Shown one piece after another: positions 50,204 through 59,381 of a DNA stretch of 64,000 nt. The stretch spans positions 1 to 64,000 of the forward strand of contig MPUH01000229.1 of NCBI GenBank assembly GCA_001970955.1, written 5' to 3'. The position numbers and the translations under genes were made by a program. This DNA comes from Stentor coeruleus. Its lineage: Eukaryota; Ciliophora; Heterotrichea; Heterotrichida; Stentoridae. Under the pieces are notes generated by a model. It made no database searches and was not told the DNA's origin. It saw only the letters and a list, made by a program, of their open reading frames with translations. Positions within the stretch are counted from its first letter, which is position 1; each line of letters begins with the position of its first letter.

Positions 50204-50908
50204 ATGGAAGACTCGAACGCAAAATCAGAAAACGACATAGAATCCCAAAAACTTCTCTACAAATATCAATACGCCTTCTTGCATATGCAAAAATCCTTCA
50301 CATCCCTATTCAAAATCATCCGAGGTTTCGAGCACCAAGTATCATTCAAATACCTAACCAGATGGAAAAATCTTATATTTGCCCCATATATCGCGGCAAA
50401 ACAACACCTTAAAGTTTTTATAAATACTCTCAATACCCTCGATAAAAAATTCGAAAAACACAGCCGATTTCATAAAGGTACTGTTTTTTTTACAATCCTC
50501 AGAGCTTCTAGGTTTGAATTATACTCCCTATCTTTAAAAGACAATTATAGAAAAGTAAAAGAAAATAATACTAAAGAACTTCAGCTTATGGAACTTGAGC
50601 TTAACAACTTGAAAAAAAGTCAGAATGAACTGGTAAATATAACAAAAAATTATACAAAAAGAGAAAATACTCTTAGAGTTAAATTAGAGAGTCTTTCAGG
50701 GAAATCAAGCACAGATTTGTTAAAATATGAAAATAAGGCACTTAAGAATAAAATATTGGAAATGGATAAAAAGACTTGTGTGCTTTTTAAGGATCTTAAT
50801 GTGATTTTAGATGAACTTGAGGAATTAAAAAGGAAAAAAAATAAAAAAATTAAGAAAAAACAGAAGGGGTTTATGAAGAGTAAGATGATGGTCCCACTTA
50901 GTGTTTAG
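50204..50908 (+). CDS. Coiled-coil protein, unknown function
   Basis: 234 residues from MEDSNAKSENDIESQKLLYK. The first half is helical with aromatic positions (FTSLFKIIRGFEHQVSFKYL), similar in style to Sfi1/IQ-like helical proteins but without a repeat. The second half is a regular coiled coil (LQLMELELNNLKKSQNELVN; LNVILDELEELKRKKNKKI) ending in a basic tail. No family was recognised. Confidence 0.6.
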   Translation: MEDSNAKSENDIESQKLLYKYQYAFLHMQKSFTSLFKIIRGFEHQVSFKYLTRWKNLIFAPYIAAKQHLKVFINTLNTLDKKFEKHSRFHKGTVFFTILRASRFELYSLSLKDNYRKVKENNTKELQLMELELNNLKKSQNELVNITKNYTKRENTLRVKLESLSGKSSTDLLKYENKALKNKILEMDKKTCVLFKDLNVILDELEELKRKKNKKIKKKQKGFMKSKMMVPLSV

Positions 50909-51109
50909 AAATGTGTATAGGATTAGATAATTTTGACAGATTTTTTTTTAAAGATTTTTGGTAATTAATTTGAGGGTTTTGGATTAGGATTAGAGAATTT
51001 TTAGATTAGAAATAATTTTTTCTAGGAATTGTAAAGGGGTATTTGATTTTAGAAGTGATAGGAAGTGTTTTTATATATAATTTGTGATAGATATTTTTGT
51101 AATATTGGG

Positions 51110-51437
51110 AAATTGTGGGACTTGCAATGATAAATTCGAAATTTTGGGTTGAATATGAAATAATTGGTTAAGTTTGGTTTGTTGTCAATTTTTTTATTTT
51201 CGAAAGTGTTATAAGATTAAATTTGCCTGTTTTACAATTGAATATTTATGTAGCTTAATCATTAAATAATTANGTTGTGGAACTTGCAATGATAATTTAA
51301 TTCGAAATTTTGGGTTGAATATGAAATAATTGGTTAAGATTGGTTTGTTGTTAATTTATTTATTTTCGAAAGTATTATAAGATTAAATTTGCCTGTTTTA
51401 CAATTGAATATTTATGTAGCTTAATCATTAAATAATT
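51110..51437 (+). repeat. Direct repeat around single N (assembly junction)
   Basis: About 51110-51272 is repeated at 51274-51437 with several substitutions and small indels. N at 51273. The level of difference suggests the two copies come from different alleles. Confidence 0.85.
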
Positions 51438-51489
51438 ATATAAATATTGATATATTAAAAATTTTGTTATCATAATTATTTAGAGTTCA

Positions 51490-51767
51490 TGAAAAAGTTT
51501 CTCAAATACTTGTATAGCAAAATTGTCATTATGTTGAAAAAAAAAAATTTTTTCGTGCTATAATTTTTATAATTCTGCATTATAAAATACTGTTTTATTT
51601 TACCTATTATTATATTTCTAACATAATNACATGAAAAATTTTCTCAAATACTTGTATAGCAAAATTGTCATTATGTTGAAAAAAAAAAATTTTTCGTGCT
51701 ATAGTTTTTATAATTCTGCATTATAAAATACTGTTTTATTTTACCTATTATTATATTTCTAACATAA
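51490..51767 (+). repeat. Direct repeat around single N (assembly junction)
   Basis: About 51490-51627 is repeated at 51630-51767 with a few differences, including A-run and T-run length. N at 51628. Confidence 0.88.
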
Positions 51768-51805
51768 TAATCACCTATCTAAATTTCCACTCCTCTTATA
51801 ATTTT

Positions 51806-53044
51806 TTATCTAAGTGACAACTCTCCACGGTTTAACTGAATCAACCTTCTAGCTAAACTTTGCTGCTCATTTCCAAATTTGCTTAAAGTTTGTTCAATTT
51901 TACTTAAATTCATCAAATCTGCCCCATTACTCAAAATCATAATAGCATTACCTCTTTCTTGTTTTCCACTTAAATTCCCTGAATTTCTTATATATCTATT
52001 TGGTGGTGATAAACATATACTTTTCCCCTCTCTACCAATAGGTGAATATAAATTAACAGAATTCCTACAGGTTTTAGACACTAGTGTATCACTTTTCCTC
52101 CTATTTTTCAATCCGAATCTATCCATATTCATTCTAATTTTTTCTCTCACCTTTTNAAGTATCGCTTTTCCTCCTATTTTTCAATCCGAATCTATCCATA
52201 TTCATTCTAATTTTTTCTCTCACCTTTTCTTTTATCTTAATTTTCTTCAATGCCTCGCTTATGTTTTTTTCTGTATCACATANTCTTTTATCTTAATTTT
52301 CTTCAATGCCTCGCTTATGTTTTTTTCTGTATCACATATCGCTTTTTTCAGCAATTTACTACTAGTTTCAACTGTTATTGTACTAATATTTTTCTCAAGT
52401 TCGATAGTCTGGTCAATTTTACATATTTCAATTAATATAACTTTCTGATCTTCAATGCACTTTTGTGTATCACCAATAATCTGTTTTTTAGATTCAAGAA
52501 GATACTTAACTTGGCATGTATCAAGATAATTTTTTAATTCTTGTATTTCTTGTCTTATAGTTTTTAGCTTTATTTCAAGTTCATTTGTTGATTTTTCTTT
52601 TTCTTCTGAGAATTTTTGTAGTTCTTTTATTTTTTCTTTAAGATATGATTCTTGATTTTCACTATTAGTTACTTGATAATAAGTTTGCAAAGCATCTTCT
52701 TTTTCAATGTTTATGAAAGCTAATGTTGATGAGAGTACGTTAAATTTTTCATAAGCTTTAATCAATCCTAAAAGAGGTTTTTCAACTTTTGTCCCTTTGC
52801 AGAGTTCGTATTTTGACCGTAGTTCTTGGAAAAAATTATTATCTGAGAATGGGTTTTGAGTGTTTTGGGTATTTTGCAAGTCCAGCCAATCTTTACTTGA
52901 TTTATTAGCCCAAAGTTTTAGCTTTAGATCTAATATTTCATGTGACAATCGGATTACATCTTTTTTCTGGTATTGTAGAGATTTTAATAACTGGGAAGAC
53001 TTGGATTTCTTATTGGTTTTTAAAGAACTTGCATTAGATATCAT
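51806..53044 (-). CDS. Coiled-coil protein interrupted by assembly duplications
   Basis: Starts MISNASSLKTNKKSKSSQLL at 53044. Long coiled-coil stretches (LSHEILDLKLKLWANKSSKD; LKEKIKELQKFSEEKEKSTN; LKTIRQEIQELKNYLD) continue to ISEALKKIKIK. There the N junctions at 52283 and 52156 repeat 55 and about 73 bp. Beyond them the protein continues REKIRMNMDRFGLKNRRKSD and ends SLARRLIQLNRGELSLR. Without the duplicates it would be about 370 residues. A structural role in the cytoskeleton is plausible; no family was recognised. Confidence 0.65.
52083..52228 (+). repeat. Direct repeat around single N (assembly junction)
   Basis: About 52083-52155 is repeated after the N at 52156 with two small differences. 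Inside the coiled-coil gene. Confidence 0.88.
52228..52338 (+). repeat. Direct repeat around single N (assembly junction)
   Basis: 52228-52282 is repeated at 52284-52338. N at 52283. Inside the coiled-coil gene. Confidence 0.9.
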
Positions 53045-53924
53045 TATAATTATCGGATATGATATGATTTATTGTATAAAAACGCTTTTTAGGATTTAAA
53101 AATGATTTATTTTGATAGTTCTAATGGAGAAATATGTGAAAAAAATATCATTGGGTTTGTGGTTGTTTGATTGGGGAATGAGGATATGTAGATAATGATT
53201 GATTTGATAAAGGAAATGAATGGAGTGTAAAAATGTTTAAAGAGGAATTGATTCGTAATGAGAAACTTTGTTGAGTACTCAGAAAGATAGGCAGATATGA
53301 TTTCCTATATGAAATCTTTAATTTATAAGACTTCAGATGATATAAAAATTAAGAAAGAGTCCTTCCCAACGTAGTGTACAAGCAAGCAGTAGTTAAGCGC
53401 CACTACCTGGAAAATACTTGTTATCTACTAAGAAAAGCAAAAAATTATATGTTATAAGCATTTACCTTTATTTATATATACAAAAAGTATTGAAACCGAG
53501 CTAGACAATTTATTCTTAGAATTTATCAAAATAATAAACAACAAATTATACAAAAGTGAGCATTAGCTGGTTTTTTTTATCTAAAAATTAAAGTTACCTA
53601 TTACAGATATACAACCGAAATAAGTCTAGCTGAAGAATTCCAAAAAATTTTTAAATCATATCCCTCTCCTCCAAAACATCAAAAACTTTGCCAGTAAAAA
53701 CCCTTTTACTTAACCCTATCATTGAATTTCTTCATATTTTACCTTAGGCTAAAAAAGCAGTCATCTAAAGCTCATGAATTTTCTAATACAACATCAGAAA
53801 AACTTCATCAACAAAACTTAATAAAAAAAGCTTAAAAAATCAACATAAAATCTCATTAAAAAAGCCTAACTCTTCAAGCCATCCAAGACACTTAGTAATT
53901 TTCACTAATTAGTTTTAAATATAA
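53045..53924. other. Intergenic; one GC-richer patch, no gene seen
   Basis: Mostly AT-rich spacer. The patch at about 53361-53415 (containing agttaagcgccactacctgg) is richer in G and C than its surroundings and shares a few bases with the loop region of 5S rRNA, but the rest of a 5S gene is absent. No long frame. Confidence 0.4.
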
Positions 53925-55625
53925 ATGCAAGACGATTCTATTATCAAAAACCAACAACTAGCCAATCAAAAATTCGCTTACAACAAAAAGCATGACTCAC
54001 TAGGCCAGGACCAAAATTCCAAACGTAAAAAGCCAAACAAAGGAAAGCAAAGAAAAAAGCATCATTCAAATGCATCAGGACTATTAAGTTTTAAAATAGA
54101 ACAAAAAGAGCATATACCAAGTAGGATTTCAAAGCCAGCACCTAAAGTTGTATCAGATATTACTCTAAGTCCTTATTATAGATATTCGGTACTTCCTGGA
54201 AATTATCGAGATTATCATTTAGACCCGAGTTTGTCAATTGATTGGGATGTGATTAAAAAAGTTCATATTTTAGCAGACTCTGAAGCTAAATGCCCAATAT
54301 GCTTAGAAAATACTTTACTTGCTGCAAGAGCTAATAAATGTGGGCATTATTATTGCTGGCCTTGTGTTATAAGATATTTATGGCTTGCACAAGGAGCTAA
54401 AAAGTGCCCGGTTTGTAATGATTCTTTGAGACCTTTAGATTTACGCCCAGCTTCTTTGTATATTTATCAGAACCTGTCAGAAGGGATGGTTGCTGAGTTT
54501 TCTCTTATGAAAAGACCAAAAGGAACAATTTGTGTTTTTAGACATGAGGATACTATAGAGCCAACTTTTGATAATTTCCCAGCTTCATCATCAAAATCTT
54601 CGTTTTTGAATCGCATTTCGATTTATACAGAATTTGATGAGGATTATGTAAANTCGTTTTTGAATCGCATTTCGATTTATACAGAATTTGATGAGGATTA
54701 TGTAAAAGATAAAAATGCGTTAGTTGCTGCTTGTTTAGAAGCGGATGAGTTTGAGAAAAATTCTATACAAAGAGCTTTGGAATTATTGGAAAAAATGNAA
54801 GATAAAAATGCGTTAGTTGCTGCTTGTTTAGAAGCGGATGAGTTTGAGAAAAATTCTATACAGAGAGCTTTGGAACTATTGGAAAAAATCCAGGCTGATG
54901 GTATGCAGAGGTGTGAGTTTATGGTAAATAGGTTTGCTGGGGGGTTTTATTATTTTTATCAGCTTTGTGATACACAGCCTTATTTCCTTCATCCACTTAA
55001 TGTGAGTATGATGAAAAAACAGTTTAATGAATTCGAATTATTCCCTTCAATATTAAAAGCTAAAGTTATAGAAATCGAAAGAGTGTATATAACAGATCAT
55101 GATCAACGTAGACATGGGTAACTTTTATATAGGCAACTTTCTCATTTATCAATAAACGCAGTTGCATACTTTGTAGAAGTTGATCTTAAAGATATATGCG
55201 ATGATACTATATTTGATTATTATAAAGAAGAAGTATATTCTAAATAGCTAAATAAAAGAGAAAATGCTCGAAAACGCTTTAAAAGAATTGAAGATAAAAT
55301 CCAAGCTAAAATTTCAAGACGGAGAAAAGGTGAGGAAGAAGCTAACAATTTACTTATATCATATTTTGAAAACCCTGTTATTGCCCCAGTTAAGATTTTA
55401 AAACCTGTACCTGTGTTTGAAAAAAAGATAGAAGAAACTGTTGAAGAGGAAAAATCAGAACTGAAAACGAGTATTTGGAATAACTTTTCAGAGGTTTTAA
55501 AAAGGCCACCTAGGGAAAAACTGAAGCTTCCAATACAAGTAGAAATAGATAAAAAAGAAGATAATGATGAAGGTCCTATAAAACTCACGCTTTTTGACTT
55601 AATAAAGCCTAGGAACAATTCCTAA
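53925..55625 (+). CDS. RNF10: RNF10-like RING-finger protein
   Basis: Starts MQDDSIIKNQQLANQKFAYN. A basic N-terminus leads to a conserved region (SPYYRYSVLPGNYRDYHLDP; SIDWDVIKKVHILADSEAKC). The RING begins CPICLENTLLAARANKCGHY, with CWPCVIRYLWL and CPVCNDSLRPLDLRP, the RNF10 arrangement. Two 15-nt introns (55118-55132 gtaacttttatatag and 55233-55247 gtatattctaaatag) carry the frame through ISINAVAYFVEVDLKDICDD and KRENARKRFKRIEDK to KLTLFDLIKPRNNS. Two N junctions (54653, 54798) insert duplicate codons in the middle. RNF10 is an E3 ligase acting on stalled ribosomes in animals and yeast (Mag2); that role is inferred here. Confidence 0.82.
54600..54706 (+). repeat. Direct repeat around single N (assembly junction)
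   Basis: 54600-54652 is repeated at 54654-54706. N at 54653. Inside the RNF10-like gene. Confidence 0.9.
54706..54890 (+). repeat. Direct repeat around single N (assembly junction)
   Basis: About 54706-54797 is repeated at 54799-54890 with a few substitutions, mostly silent. N at 54798. Inside the RNF10-like gene. Confidence 0.9.
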
Positions 55626-55898
55626 GAATAATTAAGTTAATAATTTGTGATGGGAAAAATTGGATTTGATGCTTTTATATGGTTTATTTGATAGAAATAT
55701 CAAAATGCGAGTTTTAGTAGTAAATTGGGTGGTTTTTAGCAGAGGTTATATGATAAAAGTTTTTAAAATATGCGTGATATGTTGTGATTGGTAAAATTTT
55801 AATAAAGTTAACTTTACATATATAGAATTGATTATAAAAACCTTACCACAAAAACTTTTACTTTATATTTTTCCCATATCACACTTACGTATAAAACA

Positions 55899-56906
55899 AT
55901 GGAACGGTTCAGAATTATAAAAAATATCGGCGACGGTACCTTTGGTTCTGTAAGTAAAGCAGCAGTTCAAGGTTCAAACGAAATAGTTGCTGTGAAAAAA
56001 ATGAAAACTAAATTCTACAGCTGGGAAGAATGCTTAGAGCTTCGAGAAATCAAAGTCCTCCGTAAAATAACCCACCAAAATATTGTCAAACTTAAAGAAG
56101 TTGTCAGGGCAAACGATGATTTAAGTTTGATTTTCGAGTATTGCGATAAAAACCTATACCAACTAATGACAGAAGTGCCAATGTCAGAAGATCAAATCCG
56201 AGATTACATAAAGCAAATCTTAGTAGGACTGAATTTCTTACATAAATCTGGAATTTTTCACAGAGACATCAAACCTGATAATATACTAATCAGTGGGACT
56301 ATAGCCAAAATAGCTGATTTTGGTTTAGCTAGGGAAATTCGTAGTGCTGGACCTTATACAGAATATGTCAGCACACGTTGGTACCGAGCTCCAGAAGTTC
56401 TTTTACGTTCAAAACGCTATAGTTGGCCTGTAGACATATTTGCCGTTGGGTGTATCGCAGCTGAACTTTTTCTTAATCGACCCATATTTCCAGGAACAAG
56501 TGAAATTGACCAACTTAATAGACTTTGTTCAGTACTTGGTACACCTAATGATTGGAGTGATGGACAAAGACTTGCATCTTCATTAAATTACATCTTCCCA
56601 CAATATATCTCAACTCCTTTAAATGAAATCATCCCTAATGCTTCTTCTGAAGCTTTAGATTTTATTCAAAGTGTACTTAAATGGGATCCTAATCAAAGAC
56701 CTACTGCTGAATATTGTTTACAACATCCGTTTATATTAAGTAATGTGACTAGGTTTCAGAGTTTACAGCTTGTTAAAAGTCCTGAAATTGGGATTTTTAA
56801 TGATAGTAATAAACCTAAAAACAAGGTGAATAATGTTATGAAGCTTGGAGCTGGGATGTTTAGTAAGACTAGTAATGTTGGGATCGGGAGACATAAATTG
56901 AGTTAA
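55899..56906 (+). CDS. MAK/ICK/MOK-type (RCK family) protein kinase
   Basis: 335 residues, essentially just the kinase domain plus a short tail. Glycine loop IGDGTFGSVSKA, lysine in VAVKKMK, catalytic HRDIKPDN, DFG as IADFGLAREI. The activation loop GPYTEYVSTRWYRAPE has the TEY dual-phosphorylation motif and the RCK signature STRWYRAPEVLL. IFPGTSEIDQLNRLCSVLGTP and WDPNQRPTAEYCLQHPF are CMGC landmarks. In Chlamydomonas and other ciliated cells, members (LF4/MOK, ICK, MAK) limit cilium length, so a ciliary role is likely. The TEY and short tail point to MOK/LF4 rather than MAK/ICK (TDY). Confidence 0.88.
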   Translation: MERFRIIKNIGDGTFGSVSKAAVQGSNEIVAVKKMKTKFYSWEECLELREIKVLRKITHQNIVKLKEVVRANDDLSLIFEYCDKNLYQLMTEVPMSEDQIRDYIKQILVGLNFLHKSGIFHRDIKPDNILISGTIAKIADFGLAREIRSAGPYTEYVSTRWYRAPEVLLRSKRYSWPVDIFAVGCIAAELFLNRPIFPGTSEIDQLNRLCSVLGTPNDWSDGQRLASSLNYIFPQYISTPLNEIIPNASSEALDFIQSVLKWDPNQRPTAEYCLQHPFILSNVTRFQSLQLVKSPEIGIFNDSNKPKNKVNNVMKLGAGMFSKTSNVGIGRHKLS

Positions 56907-57113
56907 TAATATGTGTCAATGAAGATATAGTTTATGCTTTTTTTTTTTGGTGTTGTAGTATTGATGATTTAAATAGTTTATTTTTATGTAGATTTTCGTG
57001 TGTTTTTTTATATAAGCTATTTATAGATACTGAGTTTTTGATGATATGAAATAAAACATTAATTACATACAATAAATTCAAAACAAAAAGAAGATTTGTT
57101 AGTGTATAATATT

Positions 57114-57650
57114 CTACTCACCTAAAGCTGGAATTGAGCATTCTGGGCATACTCGATTTGCTAAAAGCCAATTATCCATGCAAGGTTGATGTCCCATATG
57201 CCCGCAAAAAGGAAGTGACTTAACAATGAAATCTTTAGGAATCATCTTTTTGCATACACAACATGGAGTATCTACATCAATATCAAACATAGGCATATTC
57301 TAAATACTTCTTACATCAATTTCCATTTCATTCAAACCTCTTTGCCCTCCATTTGTAGCATCCATCTGTGATAGTCTTAAAGCCATTTCATACTCAGTAT
57401 CTCTTGTATTTACAGCAATAGACTTAGATTTCTCTTTGATCTTATCATTTTCTTTTCTCATTTTCTCTATCATGATTTCTTGATTAGCAATTTGACCTCT
57501 TAGTTTCACAATTTTCTATTTGATTCTTACTTCCAACTGAGCTTTTTCAATTTTTTTTAACTTTTCTAACTCTTCCAACCCTTCTTCAGATGAATTATTT
57601 ATTTTCACAACTTTTTGTTCTTCTTTCTGAAGCTTTGCTTTCGGTTCCAT
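57114..57650 (-). CDS. Small coiled-coil protein with C-terminal RING-like zinc domain
   Basis: Three exons joined by two 15-nt introns (57516-57530 gtaagaatcaaatag; 57300-57314 gtaagaagtatttag) give 168 residues. The N-terminal coiled coil (LEELEKLKKIEKAQLEKIVK; QEIMIEKMRKENDKIKEKS) precedes a zinc domain: CCVCKKMIPKDFIVKSLPFC, GHMGHQPCMDNWLLANRVCP and ECSIPALGE. The spacing C-x2-C, C-G-H-x2-H-x2-C, C-x2-C fits a RING-H2-like finger, so it may be an E3 ligase. Without the two introns each exon alone looks like a fragment. Confidence 0.78.
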
Positions 57651-58527
57651 ATTTATATATTATTATCGATAAAAAACATAGTTTTTCCATACAAAAAATA
57701 AGATTCTAATGATAAAAACTTGTGAAGAGAGTTTTTTCCTGCTTTTTACGACAAATTTTAGATGTTTTTTTCTTATTTTTTGTTGTTTCTTGTTTTTTTT
57801 GTATTTTTTTCAACCGTGCTTTTAAAATCCTCAAACTTTTCTTGGATTATTGTTTGGCTGATACTATTGTTGGGGCTTTTGGGAAATTAAAAGGGATTAT
57901 GTGTAGATCGGAGTCTTTCAGGAATTTTTTTTGGTCTACAAATAATGAGGTTTGAAAGTCTTTTTCGGTGCAGGTTGAATTTTGTGGCAAATTTTCGCAT
58001 GAATTTCTTTCAAATTCAAGACGGATGCGATTTTTTTTGTATTTTTCTCGCTGATTTTCTGTGTAATTTTATTTGTATATATCAGAATTATAGGAATCAA
58101 GAATAGTTTATCGATGAACTTTTTATTAATTCTAAAATCAACATATGTTCCTTAAGCCTTCAAAAATATTAAAAGCTGTTTTTTCCTTATTTTTTCAATT
58201 AACTTGACTCTTTTATTTAGCTAATTAACTCATATCACTCAGACCATAGTTTAACAAAACAATCTCTTTCATAACTTAATATCCCATCACATCTTCCTTT
58301 TTGTACAAAAAAAAATCGATTTTCAACTAAACTTTTAAACCTATTCTCATCTCACAAACCTAAGCTTTAAATAATTCCAAACCCAAATCATAATCTCACA
58401 AAACCCTTTACATACATTCAAAATTATCATTTTTTCTAATAAAATCATAAATCTCCCATACAAAATCCTAAATCTCACACAAACTCTCTAATCTACCCTA
58501 AAAGCCTCTAATTTCCTAGCAACTAAG
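57651..58527. other. Intergenic, no gene seen
   Basis: About 880 bases. Next to the RING gene start the + strand is G-rich and T-rich; next to the 3' end of the CRAL-TRIO gene it is C-rich and G-poor. An open stretch at 57722-57955 is T-rich low complexity and was not called. Confidence 0.5.
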
Positions 58528-59359
58528 TTAATTCCTATTAAAAGGCCAGAAATCGTCCTCTTTATTTGGAATAATTCCCCCATATTTCTCTTCTAAATTC
58601 TCTGGACTAATAAGATTCGCAAGCATTTGTTCCCAACCACTTCTAGCAATAGTGATTTTCTTCAAAGTTTCCGCATCAATAAACAAAGAGACAATTTTCC
58701 ATACAGCATTCATCATAATCGGGACATTTAACACAAAGCTTCTTTCAATTCTATGACAATAATAAATGGCAAATTTCGCTGTCATCCCTTTAATAAGCTT
58801 AATTGGCATTTCTGTTCCCCCAACACCTCTTGCATCTTTGATAACAACCCATGTTTCTACCTTACCAGGTACAAGCATGTTATCTTTAACCCAATTTAAT
58901 AAGAAAAATTGCATTCTTAACAAAGTGTCAAGGTCGATTTTACTATCAACTACTTTTCTGATGTTGACAATTATTAAAGGGTTAAATTTTCTTGTACGTC
59001 CTGATATATAAACCAATCCACGTCTCTAAGTAGATTCTTACAAGAAGGTCAATGACTTCACTTTCTGGAACTGGGAGAGTTGGTAGCCAGTCCAAATACT
59101 CTTTCATCATTTTAACAGCATTTTCTACATTACCTTTAGCACCCAGCATGAACTTTAAAGCTAATCGGCTGTCATCTAAAATCCTTAATAGAAATTACAT
59201 ATCTGGAACTTCAATATTGTTTGATCGAGTATATTCTATGAACTGTTCAACAAGAGAATTCTCGCTATCATCAAGAGGGACTCCAGTAAAGATCTTCCTT
59301 GTCTTTCCGTCTTTAATATCAGTTGGTGATGGAATATAGTTTTCGATGCTACTCTCCAT
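58528..59359 (-). CDS. CRAL-TRIO (Sec14-like) protein
   Basis: Three exons give 266 residues from MESSIENYIPSPTDIKDGKT. Intron 1 (59184-59198, gtaatttctattaag) has the unusual AAG acceptor. Intron 2 (59026-59041, gtaagaatctacttag) is 16 nt. The N-domain reads DDSRLALKFMLGAKGNVENA, and the lipid-binding domain RRGLVYISGRTRKFNPLIIV, MLVPGKVETWVVIKDARGVG and IERSFVLNVPIMMNAVWKIV, ending LEEKYGGIIPNKEDDFWPF. Same fold as the gene at 18020-19408 but without its acidic tail. Likely binds a phospholipid or other hydrophobic ligand. Confidence 0.85.
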
Positions 59360-59381
59360 TAATTATTACTTTCCATTTTAA

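Larger units (their letters stand above)
50909..51805. other. Intergenic with two assembly junctions, no gene seen
   Basis: The first 250 bases are G-rich and C-poor on the + strand (3' flank). The rest is AT-rich with the N at 51273 and the N at 51628. No coding frame. Confidence 0.5.

Noticed and set aside
57722-57955. Small plus-strand frame of 77 codons
   Set aside because: Cys/Phe/Leu-rich product from T-rich DNA in a 5' flank; no gene-like codon use.
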